Source: Sinisalibacter lacisalsi (GTDB taxonomy: Bacteria > Pseudomonadota > Alphaproteobacteria > Rhodobacterales > Rhodobacteraceae). From it: a DNA stretch of 64,000 bases. Of this stretch, positions 44,219-53,280 are shown in pieces. Both the position numbers and the translations under genes were made by a program. The stretch's first letter is position 1. Each line of letters starts with the position of its first letter. The stretch lies in NCBI RefSeq assembly GCF_014640115.1, contig NZ_BMGI01000001.1:456501-520500 (forward strand), in the 5' to 3' direction. Below the pieces are notes generated by a model that saw only the letters and a list, made by a program, of their open reading frames with translations, made no database searches and was not told where the DNA came from.

Positions 44219-45523
44219 ATGAAGGATCTTACCCCCCGCAAGGAAGAGCTGGAACACATCGAGACCGCCTCGCGCGACGAGATCGCCGCGGTGCAGCTCG
44301 AACGGATGAAATGGTCGCTTCGTCACGCCTATGAAAACGTGCCCTTCTACAAGCAAAAGTTCGACGCGGCCGGTGTGCACCCCGATGATCTGCATGCGCT
44401 CGAAGACCTTGCGAAGTTTCCCTTCACCGTGAAGCAGGACCTGCGCGACAATTACCCCTTCGGCATGTTCGCCGTGCCGCGCGAGCAGGTGGCACGCATC
44501 CATGCCTCTTCCGGCACCACCGGCCAGCCCACCGTGGTAGGCTATACCAGGCAGGATCTCGACACCTGGGGCACGGTTGTCGCCCGCAGCTTGCGCGCTG
44601 GCGGACTGCGCCCCGGCGACGTTCTCCACAACGCCTACGGCTACGGCCTGTTCACCGGCGGGCTCGGGGTGCATGGCGGCGCCGAGAAGATGGGGCTCAC
44701 CGTAGTGCCCGTCTCCGGCGGGATGACCCAGCGGCAAGTGCGGCTGATCGAGGATTTCCGCGCCAAGGGCATCACCGTTACCCCCTCCTACATGCTCTCG
44801 ATCCTCGATGAATACGTCTCCCTCGGGCTCGATCCGCGCAAGTCGCCGCTCGAGGTGGGCATCTTCGGGGCCGAGCCGTGGACGAACGCGATGCGCGGCG
44901 AGATCGAGCAGGCCTTCGACATGCACGCCGTCGACATCTACGGGCTTTCCGAGGTGATGGGGCCGGGCGTGGCCAGCGAATGCGTCGAGACGAAAGACGG
45001 GCTGCACATCTGGGAGGATCACTTCTACCCCGAGATCATCGACCCGGCCACCGGCGAGGTGCTCCCGGATGGCGAGCAGGGCGAGCTCGTGTTCACCTCG
45101 CTCACCAAGGAAGCCTTTCCGATCATCCGCTACCGCACCCGCGATCTCACCCGGCTGCTGGCCGGCACCGCGCGCTCGCTGCGGCGGATGGAGAAGATCA
45201 CCGGCCGCACCGACGACATGATCATCCTGCGCGGCGTGAACGTCTTCCCGACCCAGATCGAGGAGCAACTCGTCACCGTCGAGGACCTGGCGCCGCATTT
45301 CCAGATCGAGCTGGCGCGGCCCGACCGGATGGACGAGATGATCATCCACGTCGAGCTGATCGAGGGCGCAAGGGCCGACCCGATCAAGGTCAGCCACACC
45401 CTCAAGGGCCTGGTGAAGAGCCACGTCGGCGTGACCGTGAAGGTCAAGGTGGCCGAGCCCGGTGGCGTTGCCCGCAGCGAGGGCAAGGCGGTCCGCGTCA
45501 TCGACAACCGGCCGAAGGGCTGA
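44219..45523 (+). CDS. paaK: Phenylacetate-CoA ligase
   Basis: The 434-residue adenylating enzyme activates phenylacetate to phenylacetyl-CoA. The AMP-binding P-loop is ASSGTTGQPTVVGY, with YGLSEVMGPGVASEC and the hinge GRTDDMIILRGVNVFPTQIE later on. The start at MKDLTPRKEELEHIETASRD has GGAG six bases ahead. An ATG four codons earlier is possible. The ring-epoxidase genes paaABCDE are not in the window. Confidence 0.95.
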   Translation: MKDLTPRKEELEHIETASRDEIAAVQLERMKWSLRHAYENVPFYKQKFDAAGVHPDDLHALEDLAKFPFTVKQDLRDNYPFGMFAVPREQVARIHASSGTTGQPTVVGYTRQDLDTWGTVVARSLRAGGLRPGDVLHNAYGYGLFTGGLGVHGGAEKMGLTVVPVSGGMTQRQVRLIEDFRAKGITVTPSYMLSILDEYVSLGLDPRKSPLEVGIFGAEPWTNAMRGEIEQAFDMHAVDIYGLSEVMGPGVASECVETKDGLHIWEDHFYPEIIDPATGEVLPDGEQGELVFTSLTKEAFPIIRYRTRDLTRLLAGTARSLRRMEKITGRTDDMIILRGVNVFPTQIEEQLVTVEDLAPHFQIELARPDRMDEMIIHVELIEGARADPIKVSHTLKGLVKSHVGVTVKVKVAEPGGVARSEGKAVRVIDNRPKG

Positions 45524-45526
45524 GCC

Positions 45527-46102
45527 ATGCCGAGGGGGATCGCGCGCGACCACGACCAGAAACGGGAAGCGATCCGCAAGGGGGCGGCGGAGTATTTCGC
45601 CGCCCACGGCTTCGACCGCGCCTCGATGACCGGCGCGGCGCGGCATTGCGGCGTGTCGAAGGCGCTGATCTACCATTACTACGATTCGAAGGAGGCGCTG
45701 CTCGACGACATCCTGAGCACGCACCTGTCGAACCTCGCCGAGACGGCGCGGGCGGTTTCCCCCGAGGACGGTCTGGGCGCGCTGGTTTGCGCCATCCTCG
45801 AGGATTACGAAGACGCCGACGCCGAGCACAAGCTGCAACTCGACGCGCTGGCGGTGCTGACGCCCGAGCAGCAGATTCCGCTGATCGCCCTGCAGCGCGA
45901 GATTGTCGATATCATGAGCGCGGCGCTAGTGCGCGAGGCCCCGGCGCTGGCCGGCACCGACAAGCTGAAGCCGGTGACGATGTCGGTCTTCGGTATCCTG
46001 AACTGGTTCTACATGTGGCATCGCCCGGGCAAGGGCTTGACCCGGCCGGAATATGCGCGCCTTGCCACCGACATGGTGCTGAACGGAATCAAGGGTTTGT
46101 AA
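45527..46102 (+). CDS. TetR family regulator, PaaR-like
   Basis: The 191-residue protein has an N-terminal helix-turn-helix, ASMTGAARHCGVSKALIYHY (residues 33-52), and a helical ligand domain. It follows paaK by three bases, so it is cotranscribed with its likely targets and should bind the 43712 palindrome. The effector is probably phenylacetyl-CoA, by analogy with PaaR. The intergenic hairpin repeat at 46154 follows. Confidence 0.88.
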   Translation: MPRGIARDHDQKREAIRKGAAEYFAAHGFDRASMTGAARHCGVSKALIYHYYDSKEALLDDILSTHLSNLAETARAVSPEDGLGALVCAILEDYEDADAEHKLQLDALAVLTPEQQIPLIALQREIVDIMSAALVREAPALAGTDKLKPVTMSVFGILNWFYMWHRPGKGLTRPEYARLATDMVLNGIKGL

Positions 46103-46153
46103 GCGGCGCGCCTTCGGCGCACAGGTTGCGATCTCGTTCGGGCCACGAAGGCC

Positions 46154-46190
46154 CTGGGGGCTCCGCCCCCAGACCCCCGAGGTATTTTTT
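46154..46190. repeat. Rhodobacterales-type intergenic hairpin repeat/terminator
   Basis: CTGGGGG, five bases, CCCCCAG is followed by ACCCCCGAGGTA and a run of six T. I recall GGGGGCTCCGCCCCC-ACCCCCGAGGTATTTTT as a frequent intergenic motif in Rhodobacteraceae. It sits between convergent tetR and lrp, and would terminate the paa transcript. Confidence 0.65.
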
Positions 46191-46217
46191 GGACCCAAGA
46201 AGCCGGGATCGGCCGGG

Positions 46218-46676
46218 TCAGACCGGAAGCGCGGTTGTCTTGAACACGGTGCGCAGGGCGAAGCTGGATTGCATCCCCTGAACACCGGGCAGGCGCGCGA
46301 GTTTTTGCCGGTGGATGCGGGCGAAATCGTCGGTGTCGCGGGCGACGACCTTGAGGATGTAATCGGCCGATCCCGCCATCAGGTGACATTCGAGCACCTC
46401 GGGCACACGCGCCACCTCGCGCTCGAAGGCTTCGAGCAGTTCGTCGGCCTGGCCGGAAAGCGTGATCTCGACGAAGACCATTGTGGGCAGGCCGATCCGG
46501 CGCGGATCGACCATTGCCACGTAGTTGCGGATATAGCCCTCTTTCTCCAGCCGTTGCACCCGCCGGTGGCAGGCGGATGGTGAGAGGTTGACCTGTTCGG
46601 AAAGCTCGGCATTCGATATCCGCCCGCTCTTCTGGAGAACGGTCAGAATCCGGCGGTCCATGCTGTCGAGATCCAT
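46218..46676 (-). CDS. Lrp/AsnC family regulator
   Basis: The 152-residue protein has an N-terminal helix-turn-helix (GRISNAELSEQVNLSPSACH) and a C-terminal RAM effector domain (VLECHLMAGSADYILKVVAR). Divergent Lrp-ald pairs are known in which the Lrp (AldR/BkdR-like) activates alanine dehydrogenase on alanine, so it probably controls ald. The divergent spacer is about 135 bases. No clear Lrp box was identified there. Confidence 0.92.
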   Translation of the reverse strand: MDLDSMDRRILTVLQKSGRISNAELSEQVNLSPSACHRRVQRLEKEGYIRNYVAMVDPRRIGLPTMVFVEITLSGQADELLEAFEREVARVPEVLECHLMAGSADYILKVVARDTDDFARIHRQKLARLPGVQGMQSSFALRTVFKTTALPV

Positions 46677-46812
46677 ATCCTGCGAATATCCTTGCGTAAA
46701 ACCGTTTAACCTTCGAAGAGTTCACCGATAAGCATAGCCAGCGGGACCATCGAATTCAAAGCAATTGCGCGCGCAAGCGCTCAAGCTGGATCATTATCAG
46801 GAGGAAGACGTC

Positions 46813-47931
46813 ATGCTCATCGGGTGCCCGAGAGAAATCAAACCGCAGGAATACCGTGTCGGCCTGACGCCGCGCGCAGCAGGAGAGGCCATCGCCCACG
46901 GGCATTCGGTGATCGTCGAGGCCGGCGCAGGGGCCGGATCGGGCTTTCCGGACGACGATTACAGAGCGGTCGGGGCCGAGGTCGTGGCGACGGCCGGCGA
47001 GGTTTTTGCCCGGGCCGACCTGATCGTGAAGGTGAAGGAACCGCAGGCGGTTGAACGCAAGATGCTGCGAGAGGGGCAGATCCTGTTCACCTACCTGCAC
47101 CTCGCGCCAGATCCGGCACAAACCCAAGATCTGCTGGCAAGCGGGGTGACGGCGATCGCCTACGAGACGGTCACCGACCGCGACGGGCGCCTGCCGCTGC
47201 TGGCGCCGATGTCGGAAGTCGCCGGCAAGCTGGCGCCGCAGGTGGGGGCCTGGACGCTGCAGAAGGCCAATGGAGGGCGCGGCGTTCTGATGGGCGGCGT
47301 GCCCGGTGTGCGGCCCGCCAACGTGGTGGTGATCGGCGGCGGCGTCGTCGGCACCCAGGCCGCGCGGGTGGCCGCCGGGATGGGCGCGGAGGTGACCGTG
47401 CTCGACATGTCGCTCGCCCGGTTACGCCAGCTCGACGACGCGTTTCGCACCGAGTTCCGCACCGGCTTCGCCAGCGCCGGGCTCACCGCCGAACTGGTGG
47501 CCGGGGCCGACATGGTGATCGGCGCGGTGCTGGTGCCGGGGGCGGCAGCACCCAAGATCGTGACCCGTGCGATGCTCGCCACGATGAAACCCGGTGCGGC
47601 GCTCGTCGATGTGGCGATCGACCAGGGCGGCTGCTTCGAGACGTCGCGCCCCACCACCCATGAAGACCCGATCTACGAGGTCGACGGGATCATGCATTAC
47701 TGCGTTGCCAACATGCCCGGCGCGGTCGCCCGCACCTCGACGCTGGCGCTGGGCAACGCCACGCTGCCCTTCCTGCTCGCGCTTGCCGACAAGGGCTGGC
47801 GGCAGGCCTGCGAGGACGACCCATACCTGCTCGAAGGGCTGAACGTGCACGCGGGGCACCTGACCCAATACGCCGTCGGCGAGGCGCTCGAGATCGACGT
47901 GCTTTCGCCGAAGCTGGCGTTGACGAAATAG
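46813..47931 (+). CDS. ald: Alanine dehydrogenase
   Basis: The 372-residue enzyme deaminates L-alanine to pyruvate with NAD+. Landmarks are MLIGCPREIKPQEYRVGLTP, the Lys in IVKVKEPQ, His in YLHLAPD, and the Rossmann motif VVVIGGGVVGTQAARVA. The C-terminal INVHAG-type segment (EGLNVHAGHLTQYAV) is present. AGGAGG precedes the ATG. It is divergent from the Lrp regulator and followed by a terminator hairpin. Confidence 0.97.
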   Translation: MLIGCPREIKPQEYRVGLTPRAAGEAIAHGHSVIVEAGAGAGSGFPDDDYRAVGAEVVATAGEVFARADLIVKVKEPQAVERKMLREGQILFTYLHLAPDPAQTQDLLASGVTAIAYETVTDRDGRLPLLAPMSEVAGKLAPQVGAWTLQKANGGRGVLMGGVPGVRPANVVVIGGGVVGTQAARVAAGMGAEVTVLDMSLARLRQLDDAFRTEFRTGFASAGLTAELVAGADMVIGAVLVPGAAAPKIVTRAMLATMKPGAALVDVAIDQGGCFETSRPTTHEDPIYEVDGIMHYCVANMPGAVARTSTLALGNATLPFLLALADKGWRQACEDDPYLLEGLNVHAGHLTQYAVGEALEIDVLSPKLALTK

Positions 47932-47940
47932 GCGGGCGCC

Positions 47941-47972
47941 AGTCCGGGAGTTCGGGGGGCAACCCCCGGACT
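47941..47972 (+). terminator. Hairpin after ald
   Basis: AGTCCGGG and CCCGGACT form a perfect 8-bp stem; an inner GGGGG/CCCCC pairing over GCAA is an alternative. It begins nine bases after the ald stop. No T-run follows. Confidence 0.55.
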
Positions 47973-48053
47973 GCCGGAGCGTTCGGCATCGGCAAGGGAT
48001 GCCGCGGGTGAGCGCGCTATCGCAGCCATCGGTCCGATCTAGGGGGGCCTGTG

Positions 48054-48130
48054 TGGTAGCGTGGGGCGGACTTGAACCGCCGACCCCAGCATTATGAGTG
48101 CTGTGCTCTAACCAGCTGAGCTACCACGCC
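48054..48130 (-). tRNA. tRNA-Met (CAT), elongator
   Basis: Read on the minus strand, the acceptor stem is GGCGTGG paired with CCACGCT (one G-U), with a discriminator A and an encoded CCA. The D-stem is GCTC/GAGC, the anticodon stem CAGCA/TGCTG around loop CTCATAA, and the T-stem GGCGG/CCGCC around TTCAAGT. The sequence from TAGCTCAG to GGGGTC closely matches E. coli elongator tRNA-Met. It lacks the initiator hallmarks of three G-C pairs in the anticodon stem and a 1-72 mismatch. Confidence 0.93.
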
Positions 48131-48145
48131 ATTCACACGTGGGGG

Positions 48146-48174
48146 CAGATAGCCCCGTGCGGCCCGGCTGTCAA
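48146..48174 (-). promoter_or_regulatory. Promoter of tRNA-Met
   Basis: On the minus strand TTGACA, 17 bases, TATCTG lies 16 bases before the tRNA 5' end. This is near-consensus for housekeeping sigma-70. Confidence 0.7.
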
Positions 48175-48224
48175 CGCGGAAAACGGCATTTTCGCGGTGC
48201 TCTGGCGCGCGCCCGGGGCTGCGC

Positions 48225-49043
48225 TCAGCCCGTGGCCTGCACCATGACCCGGTGCGGGTAGGGTATGGTGATTCCTTCGGCGTCGAAGGCTTCCTTGACC
48301 GCCCGGGTCAGCTCGAATTTCACGTCCCAATAGTCGGGCGCGGCCACCCAGATCCGGGCGGTGATCTCGACCGCGCTGTCGCCGAGGTTCGTCACCCGGA
48401 GCCAGGGATCGGGGTCGTCGTGCACGCGCGAATCCGCGGCTGCGATCTTGCGGATGATGTCCATCGCCTTACCCGGATCGTCGTCGTAGCCGATCCCGAA
48501 GGTGAGATCGACGCGGCGGGTATCGTGGTGGGAGTAGTTGGTGATGATCGCCCCCCATGCCTTGCCATTGGGAACGATGATCTGAACATTGTCGGGCGTG
48601 GCCAGTTCGGTGAAAAAGAGATTGATATCCAGCACCGTGCCCGAGGTGCCGGAGATTTCCACATACTGGCCGATCCGGTAGGGGCGGAACAGGACGATCA
48701 TGAAGCCCGCCGCGAGATCGGCGAGCGTGCCTTGCAGCGCCATGCCGATCGCGAGGGTGGCGGCACCCAGCATCGCGACGAGCGAGGTGGCCTGGATGCC
48801 GAAAAGGTTCAGCACCGCGATCAGGGTGATCAGGAGAACCAGCCACCGAATGATAGAGGCGGCGAAACTTCCGATGGTATCGTCGATCCGGGGGGAGGCG
48901 GTGAAACGCCGCTTCACCGTTCGGCTCGCGAAGCCGGAAAGGATCCAGCCGAGGACGAGAACAAGAAGCGCCTTCGCGGCGTTGATGATGAGCGGGGCGT
49001 AACCGGAGGCGAGGCCGGTCATGTTGTCGAGCATTGTATCCAT
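48225..49043 (-). CDS. Small-conductance mechanosensitive channel, MscS family
   Basis: The 272-residue protein has three N-terminal membrane segments. The third carries the pore helix (SLVAMLGAATLAIGMALQGT with Gly/Ala packing), followed by the cytoplasmic beta and cage domains. It opens under osmotic downshock. The start at MDTMLDNMTGLASGYAPLII is chosen, though the ribosome site is weak. It lies downstream of mscL on the same strand beyond a terminator. Confidence 0.92.
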   Translation of the reverse strand: MDTMLDNMTGLASGYAPLIINAAKALLVLVLGWILSGFASRTVKRRFTASPRIDDTIGSFAASIIRWLVLLITLIAVLNLFGIQATSLVAMLGAATLAIGMALQGTLADLAAGFMIVLFRPYRIGQYVEISGTSGTVLDINLFFTELATPDNVQIIVPNGKAWGAIITNYSHHDTRRVDLTFGIGYDDDPGKAMDIIRKIAAADSRVHDDPDPWLRVTNLGDSAVEITARIWVAAPDYWDVKFELTRAVKEAFDAEGITIPYPHRVMVQATG

Positions 49044-49075
49044 CAGTTCAGGGTAGCCACGACCGGGCAAAGTGA

Positions 49076-49101
49076 AAGGGGCACCGTTGGAGGCACCCCT
49101 T
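49076..49101 (-). terminator. Terminator after mscL
   Basis: On the minus strand AAGGGGTGCC and GGTGCCCCTT form a 10-bp stem (two G-U pairs) with a 6-base loop, followed by TCACTTT. It begins 18 bases after the mscL stop. Confidence 0.65.
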
Positions 49102-49119
49102 CACTGTGGCACTTTGGCC

Positions 49120-49551
49120 TTACTTGTTGGCGAGCGCGTCGCGGATCTCGATCAGAAGATCGAGTTCCGTCGGACCGGCCGGTGCGGCGGGGGCGACTTC
49201 CTCTTTCTTGACGGCTACGTCCTTGATCTTGTTGACGTAGCGCACGAGCATGAACACCACGAAGGCGATGATGAGGAAATTGATCACAGCCATGATGAAG
49301 GCGCCATAGGCGAAGACGGAAGCCCCCGCTTCGCGCGCCGCTTCGAGGCTGGCACCGGCGGGCACCTCTCCGGCGAGAACGGCGTAATTGTTGTTGAAAT
49401 CGAGCCCGCCCGCGAACAGCCCGATGATCGGGTTGATCAGGTCGGAGACCAGCGAGTTGACGATGGCGGTGAAGGCCGCCCCGATGATGATCCCAACCGC
49501 CATGTCCATGACATTGCCCCTGGCGATGAAATTCCTGAATTCCTTGAACAT
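49120..49551 (-). CDS. mscL: Large-conductance mechanosensitive channel MscL
   Basis: The 143-residue protein starts [20 protein letters not shown], the diagnostic MscL N-terminus, with GGGGGAA ahead. Two membrane helices (residues 17-42 and about 80-100) flank a periplasmic loop, and a charged cytoplasmic helix ends the protein. It is an emergency osmotic valve in the inner membrane. Close to mscS, though separate transcripts are likely. Confidence 0.96.
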   Translation of the reverse strand: MFKEFRNFIARGNVMDMAVGIIIGAAFTAIVNSLVSDLINPIIGLFAGGLDFNNNYAVLAGEVPAGASLEAAREAGASVFAYGAFIMAVINFLIIAFVVFMLVRYVNKIKDVAVKKEEVAPAAPAGPTELDLLIEIRDALANK

Positions 49552-49663
49552 GGTTCCCCCTTCCACTTTCCCCGCGCAGCACGGCGGATACGCACGATCC
49601 TAGCATGGTGACGGGCGGATTTCTTGCAGAACCTCGGGGCAAAGGGAACGCCGGTTCCCCGGC

Positions 49664-50296
49664 TCAGCGCCCTTCAAGCATCGCGGCAACGGCGCTGTCG
49701 GGCACCTGGTCGAAGACCGCGTAATGCGCGCCGACGGCGTAGAAGGGGCTGGGCGTTTCAAGGCAGATCGTGCGGGTGCAAAGCGGCGAGAGCGTGGCGA
49801 GCACGTCGGCGGGGGCGACCGGCACGGCGAGGATGATCTCCTGCGCCCCCTTGCCCGCGAGCCCTTTCAGCGCGGCGCGCACCGTTGCCCCGGTGGCGAT
49901 GCCGTCATCCACGACGATCACGCTGCGCCCGGCGATCGGCACCGGCGCGCGGCCTGCCAGCCACATTTGGCGGCGCGCGGCGATTTCTTTGAGTTTCTCG
50001 CTTATGGCGGGCGCGAAATCGGCTTCGCTGAGCCCACGCGCATTCAGAACCTCGGGGTTGAACACCACCTGATGCGCCGGGCCGTCGACGACCGCGCCGG
50101 CGGCCAGCTCCGGGTTGCCGGGGCTGCCCAGCTTGCGCACGAGGATAAGGTCGAGCGGGGCCCGGAGGCCCTCGGCTACCTTCACCGCGACGGGCACACC
50201 GCCCCGGGGCAGCGCGAGCACCACCGGATCGGTCAGGTCAAGGTCGGCGAGCGCCTCTGCCAGCTTGACGCCGGCGTCATCACGGTTCGAAAACAT
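49664..50296 (-). CDS. Phosphoribosyltransferase family protein
   Basis: The 210-residue type I PRTase has the PRPP-binding motif VIVVDDGIATGAT (residues 126-138) and the pyrophosphate-loop-like LPRGGVPVA near residues 29-37. Family members with this architecture often lack a known substrate and may be regulatory or salvage enzymes. It stands between mscL and pheT on the same strand, with no obvious operon partner. Confidence 0.87.
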   Translation of the reverse strand: MFSNRDDAGVKLAEALADLDLTDPVVLALPRGGVPVAVKVAEGLRAPLDLILVRKLGSPGNPELAAGAVVDGPAHQVVFNPEVLNARGLSEADFAPAISEKLKEIAARRQMWLAGRAPVPIAGRSVIVVDDGIATGATVRAALKGLAGKGAQEIILAVPVAPADVLATLSPLCTRTICLETPSPFYAVGAHYAVFDQVPDSAVAAMLEGR

Positions 50297-50359
50297 GCGG
50301 CGATCATGCCACTGGCGCGGGAGTTACGCCAGCAGCGGATCGTCGCGGGGGCCGCCGCG

Positions 50360-52771
50360 TCAGCCGCGCAGTGCCCCGCCGGTGGCCTTGGCGACCTTTT
50401 CGACGATCTTCGCACCCACCGCTTCGATCTCGGCGTCGGTCAGGGTCTTGTCGCGCGGTTGCAGCCGCACGGTGATCGCGAGCGACTTCTTGCCCGCGCC
50501 CATCTGCGCCTCGGCCTTCGCGCCGTGGAACTCGTCGAACACGGTCACGCTCTCGATCAGCGCCTTGTCGGCCCCCTGCGCGGCGTTCACCAGCGTCAGC
50601 GCCTCGACGCCCGCATCCACCACGAAAGCGAAATCGCGCTCGACCGGTTGCAGCGTGGACGCCGCAAGGGCCGGCCTCGTCGCCCCGGTGGACTTGGGGA
50701 AGGGCACGCGCTCGGGCCAGAGGGTGAAGGCCACGGCGGGGCCTTTCACGCCCATGCGGTCGAGCACCTTGGGGTGCAATTCACCGAAGGTGGCGAGGAT
50801 GTTCTTCGGCCCGAGGCTGATCCGGCCCGAGCGGCCCGGATGCCACCATGCCGGCGCATCCCGCAGGATCATCTGTTTGGCCGGGGCGCCGATGGCCGAA
50901 AGCACTGCCTCGGCATCGGCCTTGGCATCGTAGACATCCGCCGGCCGGCGCGACCCCCAGGGATCGCGCGGGGCGGTGCCGCCCACCAGAAGGCCCGCCA
51001 CCTGAAGGTGGCTTTCCTCCGGTTCGCCGCCGTCGAAGGCCGGGCCGACCTCGAACAGCGCAAGGTCCATGAAGCCGCGCGCCTGGTTGCGGGCGGCGGC
51101 CTGCAGCAGCCCGGGCAGGAGATCGGGCCGCATGTGGCTCATCTCCGACGAGATCGGGTTTTCCAGCATCGTCACGTCCGCGCCGCCGCCGAACAGCCCG
51201 GCGCTTTCCTTGTCGATGAAGGAATAGGTCACCGCCTCGTTGTAGCCGAGCGCGGCCATGGTGCGGCGGGCGATGTTCTCGCGCTTCTGGATCGGGGTCA
51301 GCACCGCCTTGGGCACGCCGACATGGGCGCGCGGCATGGGCCGGCCCACCAGCTTGGTCAGCGACGCGATCCGGGCCACCTCCTCGACGAGATCGGCCTC
51401 GCCCATCACGTCGGGGCGCCACGAGGGCACATGGGCCAGGTCGCCCTCAAGCCGGAAGCCGAGCGCTTCCAGCGTGCGGCGTTGCTCCCCGGCGGGAATG
51501 TCCATGCCGACGAGGCTCACCACGCGGTCGGTATCGAGCTTGTAGGCGCGGCTCACGTCGGGCACCTCGCCCGCCGTCACCACGTCGGACGGCTCGCCGC
51601 CGCACAGCTCCATGATCATCTGCGTCGCCAGTTCGATGGCGGGCGCGTTGAATTCCGGATCAATGCCGCGCTCGTTGCGGTAGCGGGCATCGGAGTTGAT
51701 CTTCGTCGCCCGCCCGGTCTTGGCGATCTGGATCGTGTCCCAGACGGCGGCTTCGAGAAAGACGTTCACCGTCTTCTCGGTGCAGCCGGTGCGCAGGCCA
51801 CCCATGATCCCGGCGATGCTCTCGATCTCGTGGTCGTCGGAGATCACCACGGCGCCCGCGGGGAAGGTGTATTCCTTCTCGTCGAGGCCGATCAGCGTCT
51901 CGCCGCCCCTGGTGCGGTGCACCCGGAGATTGCCGCGCACCTTGTCGGCGTCGAACACGTGCAGCGGGCGGTTCATGTCGTAGGTGAAGAAGTTGGTCAC
52001 ATCCACCAGAGCCGAAATGGGCCTGAGGCCGATGGCGCGCAGGCGCTGTTGCAGCCACGCGGGCGAGGGGCCGTTCTTCACGCCCCTGATGAGCCGGCCC
52101 ATGAACACCTCGCAGCCACCTTCGCGGGTGTCGTCGTCGATGGTCACCTTGATCGGGCAGGGGAACTTGCCCTCGATCTGGGCGGTTTTCTCGGGCTTCA
52201 AGGTGCCAAGCCCCCGCGCGGCCAGATCGCGGGCGATGCCGCGTACGCCGAGCGCGTCGGGGCGGTTGGGGGTGATCGCGATCTCGATCACCGGGTCGAC
52301 CTTCTCGGGCTGGTTCTTCGCCATCCAGTCGGCGAAGCTCTCGCCCACCTCGCCCGAGGGCAGCTCGATGATGCCGGTGTGCTCGTCGGAAAGCTCCAGC
52401 TCGCGCTCCGAGGCCATCATGCCGTGGGATTCCACACCGCGGATCTTGCCGACGGAGAGCGTCACGTCGATCCCGGGCACGTAGTCACCGGGCTTGCAGA
52501 CGACCACGGTGATCCCCTCGCGGGCATTCGGCGCGCCGCAGATGATCTGCTTGTCGCCCTCGTCGGTCTCGACCACGCAGACGCGCAGCCGGTCGGCGTC
52601 GGGGTGCTTCTCGGCCTTCTTCACCTTGCCGAGGGTGAAACTGGAAAGCTTTGCCAGCGGGTTCTCGATGCCCTCGACCTCGAGCCCGAGATCGGTGAGC
52701 GCCTCGGCGATCTCGTCCACGCTTGCCGTGGTGTCGAGATGGTCTTTCAGCCAGGAGAGTGTGAATTTCAT
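50360..52771 (-). CDS. pheT: Phenylalanyl-tRNA synthetase beta subunit
   Basis: The 803-residue subunit opens MKFTLSWLKDHLDTTASVDE. It has the tRNA-binding OB domain (about residues 40-150), the B3/B4 editing domain, the B5 DNA-binding-like and catalytic-core-like domains, and a C-terminal FDX-ACB domain. It pairs with PheS to charge tRNA-Phe and edits Tyr. AGGAAACGGAC precedes the ATG. It is separated from pheS by three extra ORFs, including a 21-codon copy of its own first codons, unlike the usual adjacent pheST. Confidence 0.97.
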   Translation of the reverse strand: MKFTLSWLKDHLDTTASVDEIAEALTDLGLEVEGIENPLAKLSSFTLGKVKKAEKHPDADRLRVCVVETDEGDKQIICGAPNAREGITVVVCKPGDYVPGIDVTLSVGKIRGVESHGMMASERELELSDEHTGIIELPSGEVGESFADWMAKNQPEKVDPVIEIAITPNRPDALGVRGIARDLAARGLGTLKPEKTAQIEGKFPCPIKVTIDDDTREGGCEVFMGRLIRGVKNGPSPAWLQQRLRAIGLRPISALVDVTNFFTYDMNRPLHVFDADKVRGNLRVHRTRGGETLIGLDEKEYTFPAGAVVISDDHEIESIAGIMGGLRTGCTEKTVNVFLEAAVWDTIQIAKTGRATKINSDARYRNERGIDPEFNAPAIELATQMIMELCGGEPSDVVTAGEVPDVSRAYKLDTDRVVSLVGMDIPAGEQRRTLEALGFRLEGDLAHVPSWRPDVMGEADLVEEVARIASLTKLVGRPMPRAHVGVPKAVLTPIQKRENIARRTMAALGYNEAVTYSFIDKESAGLFGGGADVTMLENPISSEMSHMRPDLLPGLLQAAARNQARGFMDLALFEVGPAFDGGEPEESHLQVAGLLVGGTAPRDPWGSRRPADVYDAKADAEAVLSAIGAPAKQMILRDAPAWWHPGRSGRISLGPKNILATFGELHPKVLDRMGVKGPAVAFTLWPERVPFPKSTGATRPALAASTLQPVERDFAFVVDAGVEALTLVNAAQGADKALIESVTVFDEFHGAKAEAQMGAGKKSLAITVRLQPRDKTLTDAEIEAVGAKIVEKVAKATGGALRG

Positions 52772-52795
52772 GTCCGTTTCCTCATTCGGCACCGC

Positions 52796-53218
52796 TCAGC
52801 GGTCTGCCAGATCCTCGACAAGCTCGAATTCCTCGAACAACAGCATCATTTCCGGGTCAAACCCGCCGTTGCGCTCGAAAAACGCCTGGTGTCCGGCGCG
52901 CCAGCCTTCGAGCGTTTCATCCTCGCCCTCGGCCAGCGCCAGCTCTTCGGGCACGTCGCAAAAGCGGATTTCGTGCAGGCGCACGGTGCGGATCACCAGC
53001 GCCGGCGTGCCATCCCAGTTGGCGGCAATGTCGCAGCGGCCGACCTTGGGCATCGCCTCCGGCTCGGCCTCGAACTCGGCCAGCGGGGCGCAGGTGGCCC
53101 GCTTCTTGCCGGAGCGCACGAGGGCGATCAACTCGGCGCTGAGCGCGGCGCTGTCGCCGAACTTGAAGGTGCCCGCGCCGGGGTAGGTGACTTGCAGGTC
53201 TTCCATGTCGTCGGTCAT
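52796..53218 (-). CDS. ASCH domain protein between pheS and pheT
   Basis: The 140-residue protein has the ASCH (PUA-like) fold pattern: a GDSAALSAELIALVRSGKKR segment with the conserved Gly-Lys near residues 37-39, then ALVIRTVRLHEIRFCDVPEE. ASCH proteins bind RNA or nucleobases, and some are amidohydrolases. An ATG four codons later is possible. Its ATG overlaps the stop of the pheT-like leader (ATGA), and pheT starts 24 bases after its end. It lacks an obvious ribosome site, so coupling is likely. Confidence 0.85.
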   Translation of the reverse strand: MTDDMEDLQVTYPGAGTFKFGDSAALSAELIALVRSGKKRATCAPLAEFEAEPEAMPKVGRCDIAANWDGTPALVIRTVRLHEIRFCDVPEELALAEGEDETLEGWRAGHQAFFERNGGFDPEMMLLFEEFELVEDLADR

Positions 53219-53280
53219 TGGGGGTGCTCGGAGGCGGTGTTATCGCGGTGTTCTTTCAGCCAATAGAGTGCGAATATCAT
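53215..53280 (-). pseudogene. Duplicated pheT 5' end, 21-codon ORF
   Basis: The ORF reads [17 protein letters not shown] then EHPQ and stops. It matches the PheT N-terminus MKFTLSWLKDHLDTTAS at 11 of 17 positions, and the nucleotides agree as well. GGAG lies five bases before the ATG. Its ATG overlaps the stop of the preceding unknown gene, and its TGA overlaps the ASCH start. It is therefore an abandoned pheT start that may now serve as a translational bridge. Confidence 0.8.
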
